Made by a program: the position numbers and the translations under genes. The notes under the pieces are model-generated. The model was not told the origin of the DNA and searched no databases. It saw only the letters and a program-made list of their open reading frames with translations. From positions 54,953 through 118,952 of the forward strand of contig NZ_JAFFZM010000022.1 of NCBI RefSeq assembly GCF_017676345.1: DNA of 64,000 nt. The letters are read 5' to 3'. Below, piece after piece: positions 8,579-16,343 of the stretch (position 1 is its first letter; every line of letters begins with the position of its first letter). The DNA comes from Streptomyces smyrnaeus (GTDB lineage: Bacteria > Actinomycetota > Actinomycetes > Streptomycetales > Streptomycetaceae).

Positions 8579-9960
8579 CGGCCACGACCACCGGCCGGCC
8601 CCGCCGCGCCGCGGGCCCTCCGCCGCGCGAGGTGCCGCAACTGCTCGCCGCCATCGGCCGCGACCCGCTGACCGCCGCCGTCGGCCTCTACCGCCGCTAC
8701 GGCGATCTGGTCCGGGTACCGCTGCTGCCCCGGCGTCCGCTGTTCCTGCTGTGCCACCCCGCCCACGCCGAACACGTCCTCGTCTCGCGCCAGGACAACT
8801 ACCGCAAGGCCGCCACCTACCGTCCCCTGCGGGTCTTCCTCGGCGACGGGCTGGTCACCAGCGAGGGCGAGCTGTGGGAACGGCAGCGCCGGCTGATCCA
8901 GCCGCTCTTCTCCCACCGCAGGGTGAGCGGGTTCCTGCCGGGCATGGTGGGCACCATCCGGCGCACCCTCCAGGAGTGGGACGGCAGACCCGACGGCGCG
9001 CTCGTGCACGTCTCGGAGACGATGAGCCTGCTCACCCTCACCATCGTCGGCGAGGCGCTGTTCGGTGCCGATCTGCGGGGCGTGGGGGCGCGCGTCTCGG
9101 CGGCGGTCACCGGTATGCAGGACTTCGCGACGACCGCGATGCGCAATCCGCTGCTGCTGCCCGCTCCCCGGCTCGGGCTGCGCACGACTCCCGGCTACCG
9201 CGCCTGGCGCGGCACGGTGGAAGCCGTCGACGAGGTGGTCGACCAGCTCGCCGCCGAACGCCGCCGCGCCGGTCCGGCCGCCGACACCGGCAGTCAGGAC
9301 CTGCTGGATGCGCTGCTGCAGGCCCGCTACGAGGACGGCTCCGCCATCGGGCCGCGCCAACTCCGCGACGAGATCGTCACCTTCCTCATGGCGGGGCACG
9401 AGACCAGCGCCACCGTCCTCACCTGGACCTGCTACTTGCTGGCCGCGCACCCCTCGGCGCGGCGCCGGCTGGAGGAGGAGGTCGACACCGTACTCGCGGG
9501 ACGCGAACCGGAGTTCGCCGACCTGGACCGCCTGGTGTGGACGAAAGCCGTCCTCAGCGAGGCGATGCGGCTCTACCCGCCCTTCTGGACACTGGAGCGG
9601 GACGCCTTGGACGACGACGAGATCGACGGCGTACCCGTCCCGGCGGGCAGCACCGTCGCGGTGCCGCCCTACCTCGTGCACCGGCACCCGGCGGCCTGGG
9701 ACAACCCGGAGGGCTTCGACCCCTCCCGCTTCCTGCCCGGCGCGGGCACCGGGCGGCCCCGGCACGCCTTCATCCCCTTCGGAAGCGGGCGACGGGGCTG
9801 CGTCGGCAATGTCTTCGCGCTGCTGGAGACGGTGGCCGCCGTCACCATGCTCACCCAGCGTTTTCGGCTGGACCTGGCCCCCGGCGGCGTCCCGCGACTG
9901 CAGCCGACGGTCACCCTCCGCCCACGGGGCGGCCTGCGGATGGTGTTGCGGCACCGCTGA
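8575..9960 (+). CDS. Cytochrome P450 (second of tandem pair)
   Basis: A 461-residue P450 with AGHETSAT, EAMR and the haem loop FIPFGSGRRGCVGN. It shares long identical stretches with the preceding P450 (for example around DLLDALLQARYEDGSAIG and the following residues), so the two are recent tandem duplicates. Its start overlaps the upstream stop by 4 bp (ATGA), so both are made together. They may perform successive oxidations or act on two positions of one scaffold. That division of labour is inferred. Confidence 0.9.
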   Translation: MTATTTGRPRRAAGPPPREVPQLLAAIGRDPLTAAVGLYRRYGDLVRVPLLPRRPLFLLCHPAHAEHVLVSRQDNYRKAATYRPLRVFLGDGLVTSEGELWERQRRLIQPLFSHRRVSGFLPGMVGTIRRTLQEWDGRPDGALVHVSETMSLLTLTIVGEALFGADLRGVGARVSAAVTGMQDFATTAMRNPLLLPAPRLGLRTTPGYRAWRGTVEAVDEVVDQLAAERRRAGPAADTGSQDLLDALLQARYEDGSAIGPRQLRDEIVTFLMAGHETSATVLTWTCYLLAAHPSARRRLEEEVDTVLAGREPEFADLDRLVWTKAVLSEAMRLYPPFWTLERDALDDDEIDGVPVPAGSTVAVPPYLVHRHPAAWDNPEGFDPSRFLPGAGTGRPRHAFIPFGSGRRGCVGNVFALLETVAAVTMLTQRFRLDLAPGGVPRLQPTVTLRPRGGLRMVLRHR

Positions 9961-10013
9961 ACACCCGGTTCCCGGGCGGGCGCCGCCGGTGCGCGTTCAC
10001 CGGTTTATTCACG

Positions 10014-10041
10014 TTCACCGACGCGCCGGAGACCGTAGTGT
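10014..10041 (+). promoter_or_regulatory. Possible promoter upstream of LysE gene
   Basis: TTCACC at 10014-10019 and TAGTGT at 10036-10041 are separated by 16 bp in the 129-bp gap after the P450 pair. The -35 match is weak, so this is tentative. Confidence 0.3.
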
Positions 10042-10089
10042 TGCCCGATCAGCGGTGCCCGGTGGCCGAAGCGACAGCCGGAGAGCGGA

Positions 10090-10746
10090 GTGGCACCGAT
10101 GCTGGGAGTGTCGAACCTGCCCACCTACGCGCTGGGGACTCTGCTGATCATTCTGCTCCCGGGGCCCAGCTCCCTGTACACGCTGTCGGTGGCGGCGCGG
10201 CGCGGCGTACGGGTGGGCTACCGCGCCGGGGCCGGTGTCTTCGCCGGGGAGATGGCCCTGATGCTGCTGGCCGCGGCGGGTGTCGCCTCGTTGCTGCAGG
10301 CCAATCCGGTGGCCTTCGCCGTGGTGAAGTACGCCGGAGCCGGCTATCTGGGCTGGATCGCCGTCGGGATGCTGCGCGGGGCATGGCAGACCTGGCGCAC
10401 CCGCAAGGAGTCCGCCGGCGCCGGTCAGTCCGACGCGGCCGCGGTCGAGCGCCCGTTCCGCCGCTCCGTGCTGATCACGCTGCTGAACCCGAAGGCGATC
10501 CTGTTCTTCATCTCCTTCTTCGTGCAGTTCGTGGACCCTGCCTACCCGTACCCGGCGCTGTCCTTCGCCCTGCTGGCGGCGGTCTACCAGTCGCTCAGCA
10601 TCTGCTACATCACAGTGCTGATCCTCGGAGCAAGTCACCTGTCCGCGCAGTTCAGCCGCCGCAAGCGGCTGTCGGCGGGACTGACCACCGGTGCGAGCGC
10701 CCTGTTCCTCGGCTTCGCGGCGAAGCTCGCCACGGCCGGAGGCTGA
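10090..10746 (+). CDS. LysE/RhtB-family amino-acid or metabolite exporter
   Basis: A 218-residue hydrophobic protein with about six membrane helices. It begins with the LysE/LeuE-type pattern (PTYALG followed by LLPGPSSLYTLSVAARRGV) and has the conserved LLNPKAILFF segment in the middle. The GTG at 10090 gives the same spacing to the first helix as in E. coli LeuE; an ATG at 10099 is a possible alternative with a slightly better Shine-Dalgarno distance. It lies within the cluster and may export a precursor, shunt product or amino-acid-like compound. The substrate is not evident. Confidence 0.85.
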   Translation: MAPMLGVSNLPTYALGTLLIILLPGPSSLYTLSVAARRGVRVGYRAGAGVFAGEMALMLLAAAGVASLLQANPVAFAVVKYAGAGYLGWIAVGMLRGAWQTWRTRKESAGAGQSDAAAVERPFRRSVLITLLNPKAILFFISFFVQFVDPAYPYPALSFALLAAVYQSLSICYITVLILGASHLSAQFSRRKRLSAGLTTGASALFLGFAAKLATAGG

Positions 10747-10813
10747 CCCGCCACGGCCGGCGGCCGGGCGCTCGCGCACTGCCGCGCCGGTCGTCCCGCC
10801 CGGCGCGGCGTTC

Positions 10814-12625
10814 CTACAGCGGCCAGGGGCGGTCCAGGACGTGGGGGAGGCCCAGCCGGTAGCGCACGTCGTCCGCCTTGCGCAGCAGCCGCAGCTCCGG
10901 GGGGACGTACAGCTCGTGCACCGTACAGGGGTCCGCGTCGGAACCGGCGGCCTCCAGGAGGGCGTTGACCGCCGACTTGGCCGTCTCGTTGGCGCCCTCC
11001 ATCGTCGCGCAGCTCAGATTGTCGCGTACGTAGTCGGAGGCAAGGAACAGGTTGGGGACGGCGGTGCGGTGGCTGGGGCGGTTGTCCCAGGAGCCGGTCT
11101 CGGAGACGATGAGCGGTTCGTCGTTGGCGGCCGTCGAGCCCCCGTCCGGGTAGCTGATCGCCGGGTCGAGGTGCCAGCTCTTGACGGACTCGTCGGGCAG
11201 CACCGTGCGTCCGGTGTCCTCCAGCGCGGCCCGCATCTGGGCCAGGGTCTCCTCGGCGATCTGCGCCGGGGTGCATTCGCGCGCCGGTTTCTTGTACACG
11301 ATGCCCGGGGCGTCCCACTGCGCGATGTTCACGGAGAACGACTCGGCGACGCCGCCGTCGCCGTACTCGGCCGGCAGGTCGCGGTCCCAGTACTGGGCCT
11401 GGCTGAGGGAGACCAGCGCCCAGGGCGAGTCGAGGTAGTCGACGAAGCCGTTGAGGACGGGGGTGGGCCGGTCCAGATAGAACTGGATGCCGTTCATCCA
11501 TTCGGTGCGGAGGTTGTCCATCCGGGCCAGCGCCGGATCGGCCTTGCGGAGCGCGGGGCTCCACAACTTCCGGGCGCGCTCGGCCGGAACCGCGCACACG
11601 TACCAGTCGGCCTCCACCCGCTGCCGTTCGTCACCCGGCCCGCGCACCTGCGCGCCGGAGAGCCGCCCGTCGGACCCGAGGGTGAGCTCCTCCACCGTCC
11701 AGCCGACCTTGAAGCGGACACCGCGGCGGCGCAGATACGACACCCAGGGCTGGATCCACGACTCGCTGGTCGGCGCGTCCAGGACCCTGCCCAGCGTGCC
11801 GGTGCTGCCGCGCCCGGCGAGCGCGTAGAAGTACAGCTCGGTGAGGATGCCGGTGGCCCGGGTCGAGGCGATGTCCGGGCGGGAGGCGACCAGATGCGTG
11901 GTGAGCCCGTCGGCGAACAGCTTGCGGAACTCCTCGCTCATCTCCTGCGTACGCAGGAAGTCCCGCCACGGCGTCTTCTCCCACTGCCCGAACCGCCGCT
12001 TCTCACCGCTGGTGGCGAAGATGGCGATCTGCCGCGCGAAGAACGCCGTCTCGTCCGGCGGTACGGCACCCAACTGCTGGACCAGCGCGACGACCAGCCG
12101 CTGGATCTCCTCCAGCGACGGCAGGTCGTCCGGGTTGGATTCGAGCTGCAGGTCCTCGCGGCCGCCCGAGCGCGAGTACAGCACTCCCGCCTGGGCCACC
12201 AGATGGTCGTGGACGCTCTCGTCGTCGCTGCCCGCCGCCGGGATACGGGCCATCGTCTCGGGCAGATGGTGGTAGAAGCCGGGCACGTAGCGGAACCCGT
12301 GCTCACCGGGCAGATCGCGCCGCCCGTCAGTACCGGTGCCCTTCACCGGGATGGAACGCGACTTGCCGCCCAGTTCCTTGCGCTCCCAGACGGTGACCTC
12401 GAAGCCCCGCTCGACCAGTTCCTGTGCCGCGGTGAGGCCCGCGACCCCGCCACCGAAGACGGCCACCCGGCGCTGCCCGGCCGCCGCGGCCGGTGTGGAC
12501 AGTCCGCCGAAGCCGAGCACCGTCGCCCCGGCGCCCAGCGAGCCGGCGACGAAGGTGCGGCGATCGGTGCCGCGGCGCTGTCCCGGGCCGGCGGACGAGG
12601 GTCTGCCTTCCACCGCTTTCTCCAC
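10814..12625 (-). CDS. FAD-dependent desaturase/amine oxidase-like enzyme with twin-arginine signal
   Basis: A 603-residue flavoprotein. A twin-arginine element (DRRTFVAG, Arg22-Arg23) precedes a hydrophobic stretch, followed directly by the dinucleotide-binding motif FGGGVAGLTAAQELVERG from about residue 57. The layout is that of the phytoene desaturase/hydroxysqualene dehydroxylase/flavin amine oxidase superfamily. The GTG start at 12625 is preferred because GAGGAG lies 7 nt upstream; an ATG 30 codons further up has no such site. A Tat signal would mean the enzyme is exported folded with FAD, which is unusual for a biosynthetic desaturase; the segment may instead be a membrane anchor. It is divergent from the methyltransferase across a shared regulatory region. 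The substrate is unknown. Confidence 0.75.
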   Translation of the reverse strand: MEKAVEGRPSSAGPGQRRGTDRRTFVAGSLGAGATVLGFGGLSTPAAAAGQRRVAVFGGGVAGLTAAQELVERGFEVTVWERKELGGKSRSIPVKGTGTDGRRDLPGEHGFRYVPGFYHHLPETMARIPAAGSDDESVHDHLVAQAGVLYSRSGGREDLQLESNPDDLPSLEEIQRLVVALVQQLGAVPPDETAFFARQIAIFATSGEKRRFGQWEKTPWRDFLRTQEMSEEFRKLFADGLTTHLVASRPDIASTRATGILTELYFYALAGRGSTGTLGRVLDAPTSESWIQPWVSYLRRRGVRFKVGWTVEELTLGSDGRLSGAQVRGPGDERQRVEADWYVCAVPAERARKLWSPALRKADPALARMDNLRTEWMNGIQFYLDRPTPVLNGFVDYLDSPWALVSLSQAQYWDRDLPAEYGDGGVAESFSVNIAQWDAPGIVYKKPARECTPAQIAEETLAQMRAALEDTGRTVLPDESVKSWHLDPAISYPDGGSTAANDEPLIVSETGSWDNRPSHRTAVPNLFLASDYVRDNLSCATMEGANETAKSAVNALLEAAGSDADPCTVHELYVPPELRLLRKADDVRYRLGLPHVLDRPWPL

Positions 12626-12703
12626 CCGTTTTCTCCTCGCTCCACAGTCCGGTGTTCCGGTCGTCGTCGCGCGCCGTGCTCTCGGATATGGCGGGAAACA
12701 GAC

Positions 12704-12758
12704 GCTACCGGTCATCTGGTAGGCGTCAAGGGGGAGTTCTACGCTGAGCGGTCATCTG
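12704..12758. promoter_or_regulatory. Direct-repeat operator candidate in divergent promoter region
   Basis: The element ACGCT-N2/3-CGGTCATCTG occurs twice, with the CGGTCATCTG cores at 12709-12718 and 12749-12758, 40 bp apart. The first copy also lies inside CTACC-N8-GGTAG. The pair sits midway between the divergent flavoenzyme and methyltransferase genes, so a regulator bound here could control both directions. No cluster regulator gene is visible in the window. Confidence 0.5.
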
Positions 12759-12797
12759 TCAATTCCTCGCCCCGGGGCGAACAGGAGGAGAATCGGC

Positions 12798-13835
12798 GTG
12801 CCTTCCAGCAAATGGAGCAGGACTCTTCGCGCGGCGGTCAGTCAGCCCGATCCGGCCGCCCACGCGCTTCTGCTGCGGGATTCCCAGCAGGTGACGCGGA
12901 CGCATTTCCTCGCGGCCGCCGTCCACCTCGGACTGCTGGAGGCCCTGAAGACCCCGGCCCCGGTCGCCGAACTGGCCGAGCGGCTCGGCATCACCCGGAC
13001 CGAGCAATTCCGTATTTTCCTCGAACTCGGGGTCTCGGTGGGGGAGCTGGCCGTCTCCTCACGGGTCTCCGGGACCGCCGCCGCCCCCGGGACGTACGCC
13101 CTCAAGGGCAGGCGGGCCCGCGCGCTCGTCGGCCGCAACGGCGGCGTCCTGCGGGCCCTCCTGGAGGAGCAGACCGCCTACCACGCCACCGTCTACCACG
13201 AGCTGCCCGAAACGCTGCGCGGCAGTGAACTCGGCGACCATCTGCCGCGGTACGCCGGGGTGATCGCCGAATCCTCCCGTATCGCGGAAGGGGTGATCTC
13301 CGGGTATGTACGCGGGGCCGTGAGCGAGGCCGAGGGCGGCCATGTGCTCGATGTCGGCTGCGGTTCCGGCGTCTATCTGCGCGCCGCGTCGGCCAGGCCG
13401 GGCAGCACGGGCACCGGGCTCGACCTGCAGCCCGCAGCCGTCGAGTTGGCCCAGCGCAATCTGCGCCGCTGGTCCCTGGACGACCGCTTCGGCGTCCGCC
13501 AGGGCGACGTCCGCGAAGCCGAGCTGGACGGCCCCTACGATGTGATTCTGCTGCTCAACAACATCTACTACTTCGCACCCGAGGAACGCCCCGACCTCTT
13601 CCGCACGCTGCGCGGAGCCCTGCGCGAGGGCGGCAGGCTGGTGCTCGTCTCGATGTTCCACGACAGCAACCCGACCGCCCTCAACCTGGATCTGATCCTG
13701 GCCTGCACCCAGGGGTGCTACGCGCTGACCACCCCGGCCCGGCTGGAGCCCGAGCTGCGGGAGGCGGGCTTCCGGCGCATCCGCACCGACCAGCTCGTCT
13801 CGGGCCAGAGCCTCTACGCCATCCAGGCAGGCTGA
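12798..13835 (+). CDS. Class I SAM-dependent methyltransferase (O-methyltransferase-like)
   Basis: A 345-residue enzyme. An N-terminal helical dimerisation domain resembling O-methyltransferases (residues 10-110) leads into the SAM-binding Rossmann fold with VLDVGCGSGVYLRAA near residue 183, the acidic residue in GTGLDLQP, and LLLNNIYYF after the fourth strand. GTG at 12798 follows AGGAGGAG by 7 nt. It is the first gene of the rightward arm of the cluster. The acceptor (phenol, acid or amine) cannot be told from sequence. Confidence 0.85.
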   Translation: MPSSKWSRTLRAAVSQPDPAAHALLLRDSQQVTRTHFLAAAVHLGLLEALKTPAPVAELAERLGITRTEQFRIFLELGVSVGELAVSSRVSGTAAAPGTYALKGRRARALVGRNGGVLRALLEEQTAYHATVYHELPETLRGSELGDHLPRYAGVIAESSRIAEGVISGYVRGAVSEAEGGHVLDVGCGSGVYLRAASARPGSTGTGLDLQPAAVELAQRNLRRWSLDDRFGVRQGDVREAELDGPYDVILLLNNIYYFAPEERPDLFRTLRGALREGGRLVLVSMFHDSNPTALNLDLILACTQGCYALTTPARLEPELREAGFRRIRTDQLVSGQSLYAIQAG

Positions 13836-13972
13836 TGGCCAACAACGGCCCCGGTCGCGGGAGTTGACAGCGCTCGGCAACCGCTGTCCCCCGAGCGGCA
13901 GGAGGCCTCGGAAGCGCTGCGATGTCCCGCGCGTGTCTTGCGCACCGCACACGCTGATGCGAATGTGGGGGC

Positions 13973-15178
13973 GTGGTGAGCGACGTGGCACGTCCCGCTG
14001 TGGAGAAACCCGATATCACCATCGTCGGCGGTGGTCTCGCGGGCTTGTCCACGGGCATTGCACTGGCCGAATCCGGAATCGACACGGCCATCGTCGAATC
14101 GAGAAGGAAAGCCAAGGCGGACATCTTCGGGTTTCTGCTCTGGCCGCCGGGAACCCGAAGCCTGAGGTGGTTGGGCGCGCTGCCCGAAGCGCTGCGGCAC
14201 GGCGCCGAACTGGAATCCCTCACCTGGTTCGTGGTCGGCCAGGAACGCACCCGGTTGCGGGTGGATCTGACGGAGCTGGGCGCGGGCACATTCCTCGGAA
14301 TTCTGCCCTCCCGGCTGGAATCCGTACTGCGGGACACGGCTTTGCGTGCCGGGGTGCGGATACTGGACTCGGTCGACGAGTGGACCCTCAGCCGGGAGCG
14401 TGCCACCTGGACGATGCGGCTGCGGCGCCCCGAGGGCCCGCTGACCCTGCGCACCCCGCTGCTGATCGGTGCCGACGGCTCCGGCTCCCGCCTCCGCGGC
14501 GAACTGGGGCTCAGCTCCTCCCGGCGGCAGCCGCGCGGCCAGGTCATCGTCACCGGCGTCGGCGGTCCGCTGCCGGCCCGTGAGTCCCGGCAGGCCCTCT
14601 CCGCGTCCGGCTCGGGGGGCTGCGTCAGCCTCGGCGACAAGGACAGCTGGCTCTACACCGTCGCCCAGGAGTCCGAGGCCGGCGACCCGGACCACGCCCT
14701 GCGGCAGTACGCCGCGGTCGATCCGGCCAACGCCCCCGCCTACGACCAGCTGCAGCGCGCCGTCGTGGTCCGCCCGTGGACCATCACCGTGCCGCGCTGG
14801 GCCACCGACGGCGCCGTACTGATGGGCGACGCGGCACACGGCATGCTGCCGCACCTGGGGCTGGGCGGCTCCCTGACCCTGGAGGACGTGCCGCTGCTGC
14901 GCGAGGTGGCCGAGGAAGCCGTCCGCAGCGGTGACTTCTGCGCCGCGCGGCTGTCCGCCTTCCAACAGCGCCGGCAGCCCCGCACCGCGTACGCCCAGCG
15001 CATCTCCGACCAGTGGGCCCGCGTCCTGTGCGGCAGCGCCCCCGGCGCACGCACGGCACGCGACCTGGCCATGCGGCGGATGGCCCGCAACATGGAGCTG
15101 GCCGAGACCTTCTACCGCGAACTGGCCTCCCCGTCCGTGCCGTCCCTCGGCACCCGGATGCGGATGATGATGCTGTAG
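13973..15178 (+). CDS. FAD-dependent monooxygenase/hydroxylase
   Basis: A 401-residue group A flavin hydroxylase-like protein. The FAD ADP-binding motif GGGLAG is at residues 19-24, the DG motif appears as LIGADGSGSRLRGEL, and the ribityl-binding GD motif as VLMGDAAHGMLPHLG. This set matches p-hydroxybenzoate hydroxylase/UbiH-type enzymes, which hydroxylate or epoxidise aromatic and polyene substrates with NAD(P)H and O2. GTG 13973 or 13976 is the start. It lies 138 bp after the methyltransferase and just before the epimerase, and is probably a tailoring step. Confidence 0.85.
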   Translation: MVSDVARPAVEKPDITIVGGGLAGLSTGIALAESGIDTAIVESRRKAKADIFGFLLWPPGTRSLRWLGALPEALRHGAELESLTWFVVGQERTRLRVDLTELGAGTFLGILPSRLESVLRDTALRAGVRILDSVDEWTLSRERATWTMRLRRPEGPLTLRTPLLIGADGSGSRLRGELGLSSSRRQPRGQVIVTGVGGPLPARESRQALSASGSGGCVSLGDKDSWLYTVAQESEAGDPDHALRQYAAVDPANAPAYDQLQRAVVVRPWTITVPRWATDGAVLMGDAAHGMLPHLGLGGSLTLEDVPLLREVAEEAVRSGDFCAARLSAFQQRRQPRTAYAQRISDQWARVLCGSAPGARTARDLAMRRMARNMELAETFYRELASPSVPSLGTRMRMMML

Positions 15179-15198
15179 CCGTCGAGACGGGATCACAT

Positions 15199-16107
15199 AT
15201 GACCGCACGTGACAAGCGAGGCACGGCCGCCGTCGTCGGCGGCAGAGGGTTCATCGGCGGCGCCTGCGTCGAAGCGCTGCGCGACGCGGGCTGGGACGTC
15301 GTCGTGGTGACGCACAACGCGCGGCTGGCGGCCCGGCACGACGGCTACCGCTGGGGCGACATGCTCGATCCCACGACACTGGGGCCGGCTGTCGAGGGTG
15401 CCGATGTCGTGGTGCAGAGCGCCAACTTCCCCAACTACCCCTTCGAGAAGCCGCAGCACCGGCACAGCTATCTGGAGTACGACGGTCTGGGCACCGAGCG
15501 GCTGGTACGGGCGGCCCGCGCCGCCGGAGCGCGCCGCTATGTGTATGTGGCGGGCGTCGGCGTCACCGAGAATCCGACGAAACCGTACTTCCGCGCCATC
15601 CGGCGCGGGGAACTGGCCGTCGCCGACTCCGGGATGGCACACGTGGTCGTGCGCCCGGCGTTCGTCTACGGGCCCCGCGACAACGGCATCAACCGCATCA
15701 TCCGCGCCTGCCGGTACCTGCCCGTCCTGCCGCTGCCGCAAGGCGGCCGCCAGAACCACCAGCCGGTGCACGTCGACGACGTCGGCCGCCTGGTCGCCCA
15801 GGCCGCGGCGGCCGACGCCCCCGAGGGCACGTTCGAGATCGGCGGGCCCGAGCGTATGACGATGCGGGCCATGCTCAGCACCGCGTTGCGGCTGGTCGGC
15901 CGCGGCCGTCCGATCGTGGACGTCGCCGACCGGGTGGCCCGCCCCGGTGCGCGGCTGATGGCCCGCCTCCCCGGCCCGCTGATCACCCCCGACGCGCTCG
16001 ACTTCATGCTGGAGGATTTCGTCGCCGACCTGGAGCCGCTGACCAAGCACTACGACCTGCGACTGACACCGTTCCTCGACGGACTGCGCAGCTACCTGGT
16101 CCGGTAG
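15199..16107 (+). CDS. NAD(P)-dependent epimerase/dehydratase-like SDR
   Basis: A 302-residue extended/atypical short-chain dehydrogenase. The nucleotide-binding motif is GGRGFIGG near the N-terminus, with the later conserved VVRPAFVYGPRDNG and a central YVYVAGVGV segment. The usual YxxxK catalytic pair is not obvious: PTKPYFRAIRRGE has Tyr and Arg rather than Tyr and Lys. It resembles atypical SDRs of the NDUFA9/complex I-associated type. The ATG at 15199 has GAGACGGGA upstream, 20 bp after the hydroxylase stop, so the two are co-transcribed. Inferred: reduction, isomerisation or lactone chemistry in the cluster. Confidence 0.8.
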   Translation: MTARDKRGTAAVVGGRGFIGGACVEALRDAGWDVVVVTHNARLAARHDGYRWGDMLDPTTLGPAVEGADVVVQSANFPNYPFEKPQHRHSYLEYDGLGTERLVRAARAAGARRYVYVAGVGVTENPTKPYFRAIRRGELAVADSGMAHVVVRPAFVYGPRDNGINRIIRACRYLPVLPLPQGGRQNHQPVHVDDVGRLVAQAAAADAPEGTFEIGGPERMTMRAMLSTALRLVGRGRPIVDVADRVARPGARLMARLPGPLITPDALDFMLEDFVADLEPLTKHYDLRLTPFLDGLRSYLVR

Positions 16108-16115
16108 GGCGGCGC

Positions 16116-16162
16116 CTGCTGCCGGGCGGGGCAGGGGCAGGGACAGCTGGCAGGGGCAGCAG
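16116..16162 (+). terminator. Possible stem-loop terminator after epimerase gene
   Basis: CTGCTGCC at 16116-16123 pairs with GGCAGCAG at 16155-16162 around a 31-nt purine-rich loop, directly after the epimerase stop. The long loop and lack of T residues make this weak. A perfect GCACCC-GGGTGC palindrome follows. Confidence 0.3.
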
Positions 16163-16343
16163 CCGGCACCCGGGTGCGCTCCGGCGACGACCGGGTCGCA
16201 CCAAAAACGCGTTGCGCCCGGCAGCCCGGGTGGCCAGGATGTCCGGCGACCCAGCAGCCGTCCGCGGGAGAGTGAGATGCGGCGATTCCTCGAAACCACC
16301 CAGCGCCCCTGCCGGCCGACGGACTTCGAGGACTCCCGCACCC

